This document shows, one piece after another, positions 32,901 to 45,699 of a stretch of DNA of 64,000 bases; the first letter of the stretch is position 1; each line of letters opens with the position of its first letter. The stretch is from contig JAAOMT010000607.1 of NCBI GenBank assembly GCA_016748015.1, forward strand, positions 448,137 through 512,136. The letters run 5' to 3'. The position numbers and the translations under genes are program-made. Source of the stretch: Geosiphon pyriformis (taxonomy: Eukaryota; Glomeromycota; Glomeromycetes; Archaeosporales; Geosiphonaceae). The notes below the pieces were generated by a model. That model made no database searches, was not told the DNA's origin, and saw only the letters and a program-made list of their open reading frames with translations.

Positions 32901-34065
32901 ACGATAAAAGTTTTATAAGCTGAAAACAAATTTTAAAGATTTCAGGCCTTTAAAATTTGCTTTCTTGAGAAACCGAGAAAGTTTTTGATTTTCTATTGGT
33001 AAGGTGAAACACTTGATATTTCGTGTGAAATTACGAGAAATCAACAAAATTCAATTTTAACCAATGCCAAGTTTTTGAAAACTTGAATGAAATATTGAAT
33101 TTCAGTAACTTCTCGAGATTTCTACTTGGAGGAACAATAAAACGTTCTCGACATCTCAATAAATCAAATCACAACACACCTAAAATTTCAAAATTTTTGT
33201 TTGTTTTAACATTTATTAAAACCCCTTTTTGAACATCATTAAAAACAAAAATAATTCATAATGAATGATAGTAAATAAATAATAATAAATCCTGATTTAT
33301 ATATTATTTATTTATTTATTTATATCTTGCTCATTATAATTATTTGAGTTTATTAATCATTATGATTATTAAAAATATTTGTAAATTTGTACCTCATCTA
33401 GAGCCATACGATTCGCAATCAACAACGCAATTCGGGAATCGAGATACCGCACATCACGTTCCAAAACAAAATTCTTTTTAGATTGGGCTGATATCCGACT
33501 TTTTAATTCTCGTAAACGTCGTTGAGCTGTAATTAGAATGATGAGGATGATGAGAATCAGTACTGAAGGTGATTTCAAAAAAGTTTAGCGTGTTCATTCT
33601 TTTTAATTTATATCACAAAATTTCCCAAATAGGACTAAAAACTATAAAATTACCCTTTTTTAAGTATAATGTAGAAAATTTTGTTGAATCCTTATTACGA
33701 AAAACCTTCACGATCAAGTTCAAAGGGATTTCACACTTCAACTAGCTCTCCTCCCAAACACCAACTAAGCACCCACCATGAGCTTTGGAAAGAAACCAAA
33801 AGATGCAAGAAATGTTCACACCAAAGAAAGTCTACCTGAGGTAAATTCAAAAATAACATTACATGCCTTTAGCTAACTCATCTTCAACCTCAACATCCTG
33901 TTCAGCGGCCATTGAGTATAGTGCGGTGACAGAATATCTTTTACTTGTACGACTACTATCTGTTGTTGTCGTGGTTAAACGTCTTGAATTTGAAGTACCA
34001 TTGGCAGGTCGCATTGTCGGTATGATGGGAATTCCATAACTGGCTAGTACACTCTCACGCTCCAT
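29911..34065 (-). CDS. gap1: Ras GTPase-activating protein, fungal Gap1 type (RasGAP plus RasGAP C-terminal domain)
   Basis: Twelve exons: 34065-33867, 33526-33393, 32841-32596, 32482-32288, 32189-31950, 31878-31726, 31632-31477, 31373-31269, 31160-31031, 30912-30321, 30218-30092, 30012-29911. All phases agree; they sum to 2379 nt, 792 residues, near the 766 of fission yeast Gap1. The N-terminus [14 protein letters not shown] is followed by a coiled coil ([18 protein letters not shown]). The catalytic arginine is Arg211 in [14 protein letters not shown], and the RasGAP signature [12 protein letters not shown] is at 358-369. The C-terminal domain (about 590-780) ends [20 protein letters not shown]. 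The protein stimulates GTP hydrolysis by Ras at the membrane and so turns off Ras signalling. Exon 1 joins exon 2 in frame only with a GC donor (AAAG/GCATGT at 33866), giving DELAKAQRRL. There is no IQ or calponin-homology region, so it is Gap1-like rather than full IQGAP. Confidence 0.94.
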
Positions 34066-35404
34066 GCCTCGTGTATTAGCGCGTGTAAAAATATATATCT
34101 CGCTTTATTTTTATTTTATTATTAGGAGCCTCGGTCTTTAGGCTGGTTTGCTGTTTAGTTGAGGCGTAAGTAATATGGGTTGCTATAATAATATTTTTGT
34201 CTTTGGTTTGAATTGTGCAGATATCAATATAATTTCTAAACTCAATTTGATGGAGACTTTCATATAACCACAACATGTACAGTAACTGATGAGTGTAACC
34301 CACGCCAAACGAGAACGACCCCCAAGTTGTTACAGATTAAAATTAAAAATTAGGAATTAAATGTTTGATGTTATGACTAATCGAATTTGGGATCACAAAA
34401 GTTTAGATTGAAATGGAATACAGAAAATCAAAACCTCAAAATGCCATTTTAGTTGGTATTTTTCAAGTCAGTAAAAAAACAATTGAAAATAATTGCAGCA
34501 TTTTTTTTTATTAAGTTTTAACAAAGTGTGCCCAAACACTATCTAATACAATAGTCAAATTAAGTAACTTAAATTAAATGTGTATTATGTACTTTTTACA
34601 TGTAACCAATTATTTAAGTCAGTCAAAACACAAACTAAGCTGAACCAAAAAAGATTAAAAGTAAATCCAGTTTATTAAGTCTCTTTATAATACCATTTAA
34701 ATTTTGATTATTAAAAATAAACTTATTAAAAAACAGTTTAGTTTTCTTAATATTATTCTTAATATTAGGATTACATATTTATTACAAAATAACTAAATAA
34801 TTAGAAATATTATTATTTAAAGAAGATGTTTTGACAGCATTAATTCTATTTTTATTTATGTTACCAAATTTTATTTCAGCTTTAAGACTAGCAAAGTTTT
34901 TAAATATATTAGCCAAAAAACTAGCAAAGTTTTTAAAAGTATTTATTATAATAAATAAATTTTTTTCTATTTTAAAATTTTTGAATATGTTTTTAACTAA
35001 AAAAAAGATAACTAAAATAACCAAAAAACTAATTAATTTAACAACAAATTTAATTAAAACAGTTTAAAATCTGAAATTCTAAAAAATTTAATTTAAAACC
35101 AATTACAAAATTAATAACAAATATAATAATAAATAAACTAAAAATAAATAATAATAAAACTTAAAAAAATAACAGCTTTAATATATAATTTTAAGTTAAT
35201 AAAAAAGAAACTAATATTCATAAAATTATTAGTAAACTTAAAAAAAAAATAAAAATAAAAAAATAATTATTTTATAATTTACAAAAAAATAGTTTAAATT
35301 TTAATAATAATATTTAGAAATTTCTTATTAAATATAATATTAGTACAAAATATTAATTTTAAAAATAATAAGATTTAAAATTTTTAAAAAATTAAAAATT
35401 ACAA
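34066..35404. other. Upstream flank of gap1 grading into decayed repeat
   Basis: 34066-34480 is the presumed gap1 promoter, and I see no clear motif. From about 34480 the base content drops to near pure AT. A stretch at about 34560-34640 (including a tgtaaccaattatttaag-like run) resembles one at 37800-37870 in the same orientation, so an unnamed repeat begins here. The frames at 34782-35067 are low-complexity shadows. Confidence 0.5.
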
Positions 35405-36990
35405 CAGTAAAGCATTAATAATAATACTAGGGGTCTTGTGCCTTCTTGGTTTGTCTTGGTATTGAAGTTTTTACATGATATAATTGTTATGTTGATGTTT
35501 TTTAATGGAGACACTACTTTGGGTGTTGGTAATATTTTGCTTTTGAGTTAATTTTCTAATATTAAGAATAATTTGCTTGAGGTCTGATCAGATTCCATAT
35601 TTGTTTTTATGGATGGCTTTTTGAAAAAACTTGGTTTTGTTAATGTGGCTGAAGATGCTGTGGCATTTTTTCCTGAGATTGGATTGGGTATTGGAATTAG
35701 GATTGTGGGTTTTTTATTTTTAACAATGGCCAAATTACAGGCTGTTGCTTTGACGCTGGAATGTGTTCCTTCTTCTTCTTTAGTGGAAGTGTACTTGAAC
35801 AGTTAAGCTGCTTTGAATACATATGTTTTGGAGTTGAAAATAAGTAGTTCTGATTTTCATAATTGCTGTTGAATAAAAAGGAGACATATTGCAAATTTGG
35901 TTAATCATAAAAACATTTCTGTGATTTGGTCAAAGATCAAAGAACACTCTGGTATGTTAGATAATGTTTATATAAATGCATTGATAAGCATTTCTACTCA
36001 CTCCTCTATGATGCTGTCAATTAATGTGCATGAATATTTTTTGATGGCCAATGACATGCCTATATCTGACAACATTCAACACTTTATCTGGGATATTTTT
36101 AAATTTATAAATCATGCACACTGAGAAACTGGTCCTGGTTCTAAGATTCTAGGTGGTTTTTTAGTTCATGACATTGATTAGATTAAAACCATAGACATTT
36201 GGCATCTAGATTTGGGTATAGTATCTGGATTTACAAGTAAAACTTCAGCTGGTTTGCATTTCTACTTTATAAAGGCTGTATATGGCAAACTGTCTGTTAC
36301 AGTTAGAAAAAGACTTTATGACAGGAGATATCCCAGTATTTTGTGTTTGTATTGTGATGAAGTTGAATTCTCTGATCATGTGTTCACTTACAGCAAAAAT
36401 TTGTCTTCTGTAAAAAAATTTTGTTTAAGTGTATGTTAGTTTAGAAATCTTTGGCTGGTTTTTGTTTCCTGGCTCCTTCTGTAGTTTTGGACTCTCTTAT
36501 TTCATGTGTGTTTGATGTTGACTTATATGTTCTGCTTTGTAAGGACTTTGTACTTATGGGGTGGTTTGAAGAAGCTGTGTGGATATTTGAGGATCACAAA
36601 GAGGCTGCCCAAGTTTTTGTTAATTTTGCACAAAACATGGATGTGCATTATCATTCTGAGTTGTAGGAGTTCAGGTTCTGGTTTAGAGCTAACATAGAAA
36701 GGGATAATTTGGTCAGTAATTTAGATGTGTTGTTGACAGTGTCTTGTGGCTTAACACAGGATTTGTCAGGCAGTACAGTTATGTTAATAAGTATTGATGA
36801 TTCTTTTGGAGTCAGTTTTGGTTTCCATAAGCCTTATTTGTTTTTTTTTGGTTTGAACAATATGACTGCTGTTCATATAAGTGTGTAGTGTTGCTTTGAT
36901 TAGTCCAAGTGAATCGCATTTAGCTAGAGTCTATAGTCTTGACTCTGTATACTAGATAGCAATTGGGTTGCACTCATTAAACTATAATAA
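35405..36990 (+). mobile_element. LINE relic: RNase H and C-terminal zinc finger
   Basis: Plus-strand protein blocks: GLVPSWFVLVLKFLHD (about 35430), MDGFLKKLGFVNVAEDAVAF (35609-35670), TMAKLQAVALTLECVPSSS (about 35720-35780), VYLNS then AALN, KIKEHSGMLDNVYINALI (about 35930-35985), and CLYCDEVEFSDHVFTYSKN (about 36340-36400). This is the RNase H fold plus the CCHC tail of a non-LTR retrotransposon. Glu, Asp and a further Asp of the RNase H centre read Lys, Asn and Asn. The end near 36960-37000 is followed by TAATAA-type repeats, as LINE tails often are. The 5' RT part is missing. Confidence 0.75.
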
Positions 36991-38329
36991 AAAAAAGTAA
37001 TAATAATAAAAATTTGAAAAATAGAAAATAAAACAAATATAATTACCAACTTAAAAAATTAAATTATTAATTTTAAAAACAATATAACTTAATTAATTTG
37101 GTCTTAAAAATGTTTTTTAAGATAATAACTTTTTTTTGGTTAAACAAAAAAAAATTTTAATATTATTTTTTTTAATAAATACAGACCAATTATTAAAAAT
37201 AATAGCAGCAAAAAAATTTTTAAAATAAATAATAGCATATTATTACAAACCAGCAGATTTTAATTTAATTAAAATAATAATATTAAAAACACCAAAAATA
37301 TATTAGAAGATATATTTAAAAAAACATTATAAAATACAATAACAAATAAGAAAAAAAATAGAAACTACTATAAAAGACTTTATAATCTTAAATATAAACA
37401 AAAAAAATTACCAATAGAAATTTTGATAATAATAACCAAAAAAACATTAAAAACAAAATTTATATAAAACAAATTTATATTATTTTTAAAACAAATTTAA
37501 ATTTAACAAAGCCAGATAATAAACCAATTTAATTTTAAAAATATTATCAAGTATTAAAATAAAAACTATTTATTTAAAAAACTTTTGATAATTAAATATT
37601 GTTAAAAAAATTTTATTCAAAATTTTATTTAAAGCTACAAAAAAGATTAATATAACAATAATAAATACAAATAATTGTTGCTATTTTTTAAAGTTTTTAG
37701 TTTTTTTGACTATTTACAAAATAGTAGTAATATAGTATTTTTTTTATTACTATTTAATAAATAAAATTTAATTGTTATCTAGTATATAAAACCAAACTAA
37801 ATAACTTAGATTAGATACAACTTATATTTTTGCTACATATAACTGGCCATTTAAGCCAGATAAAACAATACTAAATATTTATATTAATATATATATCATT
37901 ATCCAATCCAGAAAAAAAAATACAGCCTGTATTTATTAAAACTAACTGCAAAAGATTTTATAATACTAAGCAACTAAACTATTTTATTAGATAATATAAA
38001 CATTAAGTTATAAAACAAATTTGACACCAAACTATCATCTTTGATCAATCTAATCTTCTTTATATTTATCTTATATTTGAATTTTATAAGCCATATTTTA
38101 GTACAATATAACTTTACTAATTATCTCACATATTTAACAATAATAAAAACAGCTTTTTTCTTCTTATTAAAAACTATAACAGCCTTTATATACTAATTTC
38201 TTAGCATAAATTTTTTATAAATTATTATATATAGGCTTATATTTAAAAAATATCTAAAAGTGTTTTTAAAACAGCAGAAAAAGACAGATTATAAGCACTT
38301 ACCAAAAAATTTATTATTATTCATAAAAA
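36991..38329. other. AT-rich decayed repeat, nothing identifiable
   Basis: Long A/T tracts and no frame. A stretch near 37800-37990 resembles 34560-34760, so part of it is a shared dispersed repeat. Otherwise I see nothing. Confidence 0.5.
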
Positions 38330-39286
38330 AAAAGTACAAGAAAGAAATAAAGAAAACAAATTATAAGATTAAACCAATAAAAAAATAGTATTTAATATAT
38401 AAATATATTTTTAAAAATGTGTACATTTGTAAAAAATAAGCATATTTTCAGAAAATATATATATTTACAAAAAATATGCACATTTTCAAAAAATTATAAC
38501 ATATTGTTTAGAAATAAACACAGTTCTAAAAAATAATATAAAAAAAGTAAGAATATATAAGATCTTATATAATAAAATTATATATATATAGTAATAGTAT
38601 TAGAAATAAAAAAAGTATTCTATTTTTATTTATTTTTATATCGAATTTAATTTACACAAATTATTCAATTTATATTCAAACAAGTTTTCTGTTAATTAAT
38701 AATAAATATTTATAATATACTTCTTTTTTCAAAACTAGTTTGCTATATTTTAAAGTAGAATTATCTAAATATTAAATAAAATTATTATTTTATCATCTAA
38801 TTTATGTTATTTTTTTTTATTGAATTAATATTATTATTCTCTAATTTAATTAGCAACTTATGCTTATAATACCTGCTATTTAGCCATACTAAAAAATAGT
38901 TCTTGATTATAATTATTAATAAAATATTAATTTTTTATTTTTTTTTCTTGTTTTTTATTTATTTTAGTTTGGGTATTAATTGAATAAAAAATTAAATACT
39001 GAAATATTAATAACAAAGATAGTCTGGTAAAAAATGCATAAAACAAATATAAAAACTTAAAAATAGCTTATTAGAAGAGCATAACTGCTAAATTAAACCA
39101 GTTTTTATGCTAAAAAAAAATTTGAAAAAATAACTAACAAAAAATTTTTTGTTTATTATATAAAGAACTTAACCAAAATCTTTAAATACCAAAATTTTTA
39201 AAAACTATTAACCATATTATTAACTATTAAATACCAAGTTACAAATTTGTTATTTATCTTAATACACCAAATAATTATCTGTAACA
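38330..39286 (+). repeat. Solo LTR, diverged family B relative (B2)
   Basis: The right end GTAACA (39281-39286) and the preceding CCAAATAATTATCTG match the family B LTR end, with a TATA-like stretch near 38580. No primer-binding site follows, so it is solo. U3 contains repeats of an AT-rich unit (gcatattttc-like, about 38440-38530) in place of the GGAATTC array. The left boundary is approximate. Confidence 0.65.
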
Positions 39287-39289
39287 TTA

Positions 39290-40330
39290 CTATTTAAAAG
39301 CTTTTGTTAAAATTTTTTTCCAAATACTATTATTTTTAGCACAAGTAAAAACATGATTTAATAACTCTATCTTACTATACAACAAATACAATATACTTAA
39401 ATATGTTTTATTATATAATTTTTTTTAATTACTATTGACAGCTGTCTATGTACTATCTTTATTAAATACATATACAAATTAGCAGATTTTTTACTAATAA
39501 ATCCAGAAAACATATGTGAATTAAGATGCTAAATCTTTGCAGTAGCCAATTATTCTACTTTCTTAATTAATATATTTGAAATTATATTATAATTAAGATC
39601 AGTCTTCTATTGAGCACAACAAATAGATTTGTATAAATTGTAAATAAAATAATAAGTATTGCCAAATACAATTGTGCTTTTAGCCATCATAAAACGTTTA
39701 TGTACTCCAATTGGCAAAAAAAAAATTAAACAGTTTTATTTACCATTATATTAGTTTTAATATTGCCTGAAATTTCTAAATAATTTTTAATCTTTACTTA
39801 ACTAACAGAAAAATTTTTATTTCTAATCAGATTAGCAATATGTTTTTTTTCTATTTAACATTAATTACAAAAGTCTGGTATAGCAAAAAAAAACTTCAAA
39901 TACATATGTATTAATAACAACTTGGTTATTCAGATACAAAATTACTACACTAAAAGATAGAACACATTTTAAAGACAGAGCAACAGTCTGTAATTTGGCT
40001 ATTGTAAAAAACAAAAGTTTGTACATTTCAATACTAATACTCATATTCACAACAGAAAAGTAAGCAATCATTCTACTAATAATTATAGCAAAACCAGTAC
40101 ATTTCAAGGATTTATTTGTGTAAACTATAATAAAATTAAATAATCTTATATAAATACTTTCACATATTAGAAAACTCTTTAAAGTCTAAAATATTTAAGC
40201 CAAGTAACTTACTAATATTAACAGAATCAACAAATAAAAAACTCTTATTACATAAAAACTTTGATGTTAACTCGAATTAATAAAACACAGAGCCTTTAAG
40301 ATCCAATTTTTTTCATTAATAAAATGTTAT
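39290..40330 (-). mobile_element. Second LINE relic, minus strand
   Basis: Minus-strand blocks TIAKLQTVALSLKCVLSFS and VVILYLNNQVVINTYVFE (39890-40000) match the RNase H of the LINE at 35.4 kb, and KIELLNHVFTCAKNN (about 39340-39385) matches its zinc-finger tail. The catalytic Glu and Asp again read Lys and Asn. It abuts the solo LTR at 39286. Confidence 0.65.
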
Positions 40331-40659
40331 CTAATTTATTACATTATTTTTTTTGTTCAAAAGTCTGTTACCAAACACAATTTTAAACTGCTTTAAAAAA
40401 CAAACAAAACTATAGTACATGGCTTTTTCTAAGATGTCTGACATTAAGAATCTATTAAGACTACAAAATACATTGAACAAATTATTTATTAAAGATAAAT
40501 TATTATTCAAAAAGTTTTTTTCTATTCCAGCCAAAAAATTGTTTACAAAATTAACATACAACTTGACAAAAAACTGCAAAAAATTCCAAAAAATTCCAAA
40601 AAATCTGAAAATCCAAGAATCTATAATCAAACAAATATTCAATATTATTTATAAAAAAA

Positions 40660-41502
40660 GAGTATAAGAAAAAAATAGAAAAAACAGATTATAAAATAGA
40701 CTAATAAGAGAATAGTACTTAATAAATAAGCATATTTTTAGGAAATTATAAACCATTTTCAAAAAAAAAGCACATTTTTAAAAAATTATGGCATATTTTT
40801 AAGAATAAACACATTTTTAAGAAGTATAAAAAAAAAGTAAAAATGTGTAAAATCTTATATAACACAAATTATGTATATATAGAGGAAATGTTAAAAGCAA
40901 AAAAGATAAAACAATAGTTAAAAACAAATAATTATCCAATACTTTTCTCTTTAAAAAATAGTTTTCTATAACTTGAAATAGAATTATATTTATATTAATA
41001 AAATATTTAATTATTATCCAATTTATGTTATTATTACTTAATTAAGAATCTTTATTGCTTTTTTATTATTAATAATTTATATTAATAAAATCTAATATTT
41101 AATTACACTAAACCAATAGTTTTTAATTATGGCTATTGACAAAATTTTAATTTTTTGTTTATTTTCTTTTATTTTTGTTTTTATTGTTTACTAATTAATT
41201 AAAAAAATTAAGTACTAAGTAATTAATGTCAAAAATAGCCTGGTAAAAAACCCATAAAACAAGAATAGAAAAACTTAAAAATAGCTTACCAGAAAAACAC
41301 AACTGTTAAATTAAACCAGCTATTATGTTAAAAAAAAAATTCAGAGAAAAAATCATTAATTAAATCTCTATTTATTATATAAAAGACTTAACCAAAATTT
41401 TTAGATCACAAAAACTTTAAAAATTATCATTATTAACAGCTATTAAGCATTAAGTTACAGATTTGTTATTTGTTTTAATACTTCAAATAAGTATCTGTAA
41501 TA
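40660..41502 (+). repeat. Solo LTR, B2 type
   Basis: Same architecture as 38330-39286: an AT-rich tandem array (about 40725-40845, aagcacatttttaaa-like units), TATGTATATATAG (about 40872-40883), and an end GTATCTGTAATA at 41502, where the C of GTAACA is now T. No primer-binding site follows. The left end is approximate. Confidence 0.65.
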
Positions 41503-42532
41503 TCAAAAATGCCCAAAATATTAAAAAAAGTAATCAATAAAACCAATTTTTTTTAGACTGTATTTGTTCAAAAAACTTTAAATTATACAAGAAAAAATAA
41601 TGCAAAGCTTTATTAAAGAAATTTTATGGTAAATTAGTCTTAGTCTTAAGACCTTTTTTAATCATTACATTCTACTTATAACATATATTCAATAAGATAA
41701 AACTAAACTGTAATTAATAATTAACTATAAATTATAAAACTGTTGACACTAAATAAAAAAACTGCTTATCTATAATTGCTTTTTTAATACTATATTAGAA
41801 AAAAACTTAACATTAACATGAACTTAAATTATACTAAACTTAGAAAAATTCTTAGTTAACAAAAAAATTTTTAAGTATCTATACAATTCATTTTTTTAGC
41901 AATTAAAATAAACAAGTTACTAATTATTAGTAAAACAGTTTTAACACTTTGGTTAAAAAAAATAGCAATTGTTTTTTTATTATTAATTGAAATATTATTA
42001 TTATTAAAAAACTTGCTAATAATATTTAAAATATACTGCATAGAAGTTTAGCTACTTTCAACCTAAATTGTATTATCAACAAAAGCACCAATAGCAAAAA
42101 ATAATGTTTTTTCTACTATCTTTAATTTTGCCAGTCTTGATTACAAACTTAGTATTAATTTAGTATTTATATAAGTGTTTATGTCTTTTGATTTTACACA
42201 AAAAAAAATTTTCCAGAAAAGAAAAAAAAAATTTTATTCTAATTTAACTTATTATGTACTTTGTAATCATAAAAAACCAAAATTAATTATTATTTTATTA
42301 ATCTTGTCTTCATATATGTTGTTAAAAAACTTAATAAACTAATTGCATATTTTGATATATTGCAAGTTAGCTCTTAAATAATACTACTTTATCAAGTCAT
42401 AAACTTTATATATATCTTATAAAACCAACTAAAGCTTTTTATTCTTTTTTAGAACATTTTTTACAACTAACCTAATAGCAAAAATAAGAAATTGAATTAA
42501 AATATTCTTTAATACCAAAAAGTTATTACCAT
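41503..42532. other. AT-rich spacer, nothing identifiable
   Basis: No reading frame, LTR end or RNA gene is visible on either strand. It is probably old repeat, judging from its base content. Confidence 0.5.
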
Positions 42533-43379
42533 TATTACTTATAAAAATTAAGAATATTATAGTTAGAGAAATAACCAATCAGAAGTAAGGATAGTAACAA
42601 AGAAATTTCAGAATTCTTCTAAAAGAATTGCAGGATTCCAGAATCCAAGAATTCCAAAATTTTTTTGAAAAAATTGCAAAATTCCAGAAATCTCATATAA
42701 TGCCAATTATGTATATATAGCAGTAGCATTAAAAGCAAAAAAAGTATTTAGAATTTGGTTTAGTTCCAAGTAGCATTTCTTTTCTTATCTATTAATTAAT
42801 CTTTACTTTACAAATAGTTACTATTACCCAAAGTAAATTCATTAACAAATAAACATATCTATTATCATCCAATTTATGGTATTATTATTTGATTGAAACT
42901 CTGAATTACTCTTCTAGTTATCAATACTTTATGTTGATAACATCCAATACTTAATCATATTAAAACAATAGTTTTTGATCACAGCTATTAATAAGATACT
43001 AATTTTTTATTTTTTTATTTTTTTGTTGTTTGTTAATTTACTAACTGATTAAAAAAATTAAGCATTGAATAATTGACATTAAAAATAGTCTGATAAAAGA
43101 CCCAGAAATAAGAGTATAAAATTTATAAATTAATGAATAGCTTATCAAAAAGACATGACTGCCAAAATAAACCAGCCACTATACTGAAAAAAAAATTTGA
43201 CAGAATAATCATTCCGGAAGGCTATTGACACAACTGTTGAATCTTTGTCTATTATATAAAGAACTCCACCAAAATTTTTAGATATGAAAATCTTCAGATT
43301 TACTAATATTATCAAGCTATTAAGCACCAAGTTATGGGTTTGTTATTTGTTTTCATACTCCAAATAATTATCTGTAATA
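42533..43379 (+). repeat. 5' LTR of family B copy I (847 bp)
   Basis: Starts TATTACTTAT (from TGTTACTCAT) and ends GTAATA (from GTAACA). Both ends carry transition changes, but length and content match the 852-bp LTR at 8725-9576. AACCAATCAGAAGTA, the GGAATTC-type array (about 42600-42690) and TATGTATATATAG (about 42709-42720) are present. Confidence 0.88.
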
Positions 43380-43398
43380 TTTGGTGCTCTTTGTAAGG
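43322..43398 (+). promoter_or_regulatory. U5 hairpin and primer-binding site, family B copy I
   Basis: AAGCACCAAGTTATGGG at the left and CTGTAATATTTGGTGCTCT at the right form the same inverted repeat as in copy III, with GTTATTTG and CAAATAAT pairing inside. The primer-binding site TGGTGCTCTTTGTAAGG begins at 43382. Confidence 0.75.
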
Positions 43399-43439
43399 TA
43401 TAATTTAACAAAAAACCAGTATCAATAGCAATTATCCAG

Positions 43440-45150
43440 AACAGTGGTAAAATCAGAAAAAACAGGAACAAATTACTTGAGATTCATAAAAACTTTATTC
43501 TGACACTATTAAACTTATTTAGAATTACCAAATAACTATTGGCCAACAGAATCAACTTTTAATTTTTACATTAATAAAAAGATTAAATCTTATTTAAGAA
43601 ACCAAAAAAATTCAGAAGCAGCACTTACCAATTTTTATAGTAAATTATTTCAAAGCACTATACTTCCACAAAATTATTTGTTTATCTTAATAATTACAAA
43701 AATCAACAAAAAATTTGAGAAGCATACTAGACAAAAATTTTCTATTACTTTTGTAAACAATGAAAAAAAAAATTACAAACACCAAAAAGAATACAATCAT
43801 TTACTTAAAAGAAACCAAGAATAGTTTTACCTATTTACTCATCATATCACCATATGCCTAAAAGTACTATTAACATATTGTTAGGAAGAGCATCATCATT
43901 AGTGAAAACACTATCAGCAAAAATAACATTCTAAAACCAACAAAAAAAAACTGATTTATTAAGAACTTATGGTAATTACTTTAAAAAATTTAAATTGTGA
44001 TCATCAACATCATCAGGATTTTAATTACTGCCATCTCAACCTGATTTTAGAGCCACTAGTTCATGGAAAATAACCAACTCTGAAGAAAAAGAAGATGAAA
44101 ATCAAGAATTTAAGTATCAAATCCAATCCCAGAAAATCCAGAAATACAAACTTTGATTATTCTAACTTAGTAAAATCAGAACAATCCAAATTCCACTTTT
44201 ATTGTTCCTCAAAACTTATCTCCAGTAATTGGGATCAATCCACTACCAGTTGTATTAATTGCTAAACTACAATAACAGTTACAACTACCATCTCAACAAT
44301 AATAACTTCAACAAAAACACTTACAACTATTATTTGCACCAATGGTCTATGTACCAATTAAAAAACTTGAGAAATTTATTGGTAAAAAGAACAACATACA
44401 AGTTTGGCTCAACAATATGGAAAAAGCCATTACATTCAATAGATAAAACAATATTAGAGCATTATAGACAATTTCATACTTTTTTCAGGATATTGCTAAC
44501 TCATAATATTAAAGCTTAATCCAGAAACCCCAAAAATTCAACACATTCAAACTGAAATTTTTAAGATATTTTAGTAATAATAATAACATTAATTGCCTAA
44601 CAAATACTTTTACAACCATCAAACAAGAAGATACTAAAGCAGTCACCACTTATTTGGAATTTTTTTACCAAAATTTGCGACAAATATAAGTTATTAATGC
44701 AAATTATTTTACTGTACCACAAATCTTAAACCAATTTATTTGTGATCTATATGGTAGTTTTTTACAATATGTATATCAAATACATTTACAAACACTCTAA
44801 GATGTAGTTACACATGTCTAAGATTTTGAATTGGTTAAGCTAAAAGTTAATCATGCTTAAGCCATTAATCTAGTAATAAATAAATTATCTGACTTAGACT
44901 CCAAGTTAAAACAATTTAATAATTCTATTAATAAAAAATTAGAGGAATACTTAGCTAACAATCAAGCAATTTATCAATCTCCACAATATTACAATAATCT
45001 AAAAAACCCAAATTGTCTCCAAAATTAACCACATCTATCATTGTTAACCAATCAACAGTAGTAACAACAAATGCATATCTGCTATTATTGTGGTAAACAA
45101 GAACATTTACAAATTAACTGCTGTATCTGGTTAAATAATCAATAATTGAA
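43440..45150 (+). pseudogene. gag, family B copy I
   Basis: Begins GTGGTAAAATCAG, equivalent to the GTGGCAGAATCAG start of other copies. Frames are broken by many TAA/TAG. Recognisable parts are the AINLVINKLSDLDSKLKQF-like segment (about 44855-44920) and the knuckle CYYCGKQEHLQINC (about 45072-45115), a perfect C-x2-C-x4-H-x4-C. A Gln-rich linker follows whose Gln codons are often stops. Confidence 0.8.
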
Positions 45151-45699
45151 AAATCCATATCAAAATTCTGATTGCTGATTTCAAACTCTAAACTATTACC
45201 CAAATCAAGACTTATATCAACTTTATTACATCTCAATAATGCAATAAACAATATACTTACTGTCAATTTATTAGTCTTTAGCACTAGTAATATATTAATC
45301 ATAGCCACAAGTCATTTATCAAACCTAACTATTTTAAATACTACCACAAAACTCAGCTCAAATAACATTCAGAAATCAAAAACCAAGAATTACTCATACT
45401 TAACAAAACTAGAAATCAGTGATAATAATGCATTAATTGATCTCCAGTTCCTTAAATCAATTATCAGGATTATACTAGCAGAGTTTAGGCATTGAATACA
45501 TCCAAAATCTGAATTTTCAGAACTATTTAAGTCTTCTGATTACCTCAGAAGATGTTCAACTCAGCAAACAGAAACCAACAACATTCTATCAGTAATTATT
45601 ACCAAAAACAAATTACTTACTGCCATCTTCTCTTTTGAATTTAAAGAATCAATCAAAACATCTCTATTCAATAGAGCTGCCCTTAAAGCAAAACCAATT

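Noticed and set aside
34782-35067. Overlapping frames on both strands as small membrane proteins
   Set aside because: Phe/Lys/Asn-rich translations of near-pure AT sequence on both strands, with no start context or homology.
45172-45495. Plus-strand frames at 45172-45495 and 51478-51792 as conserved proteins
   Set aside because: They look similar to each other only because both overlap the same gag-protease linker. The true frame is a Gln-rich linker in another phase, broken by Gln-to-stop changes.
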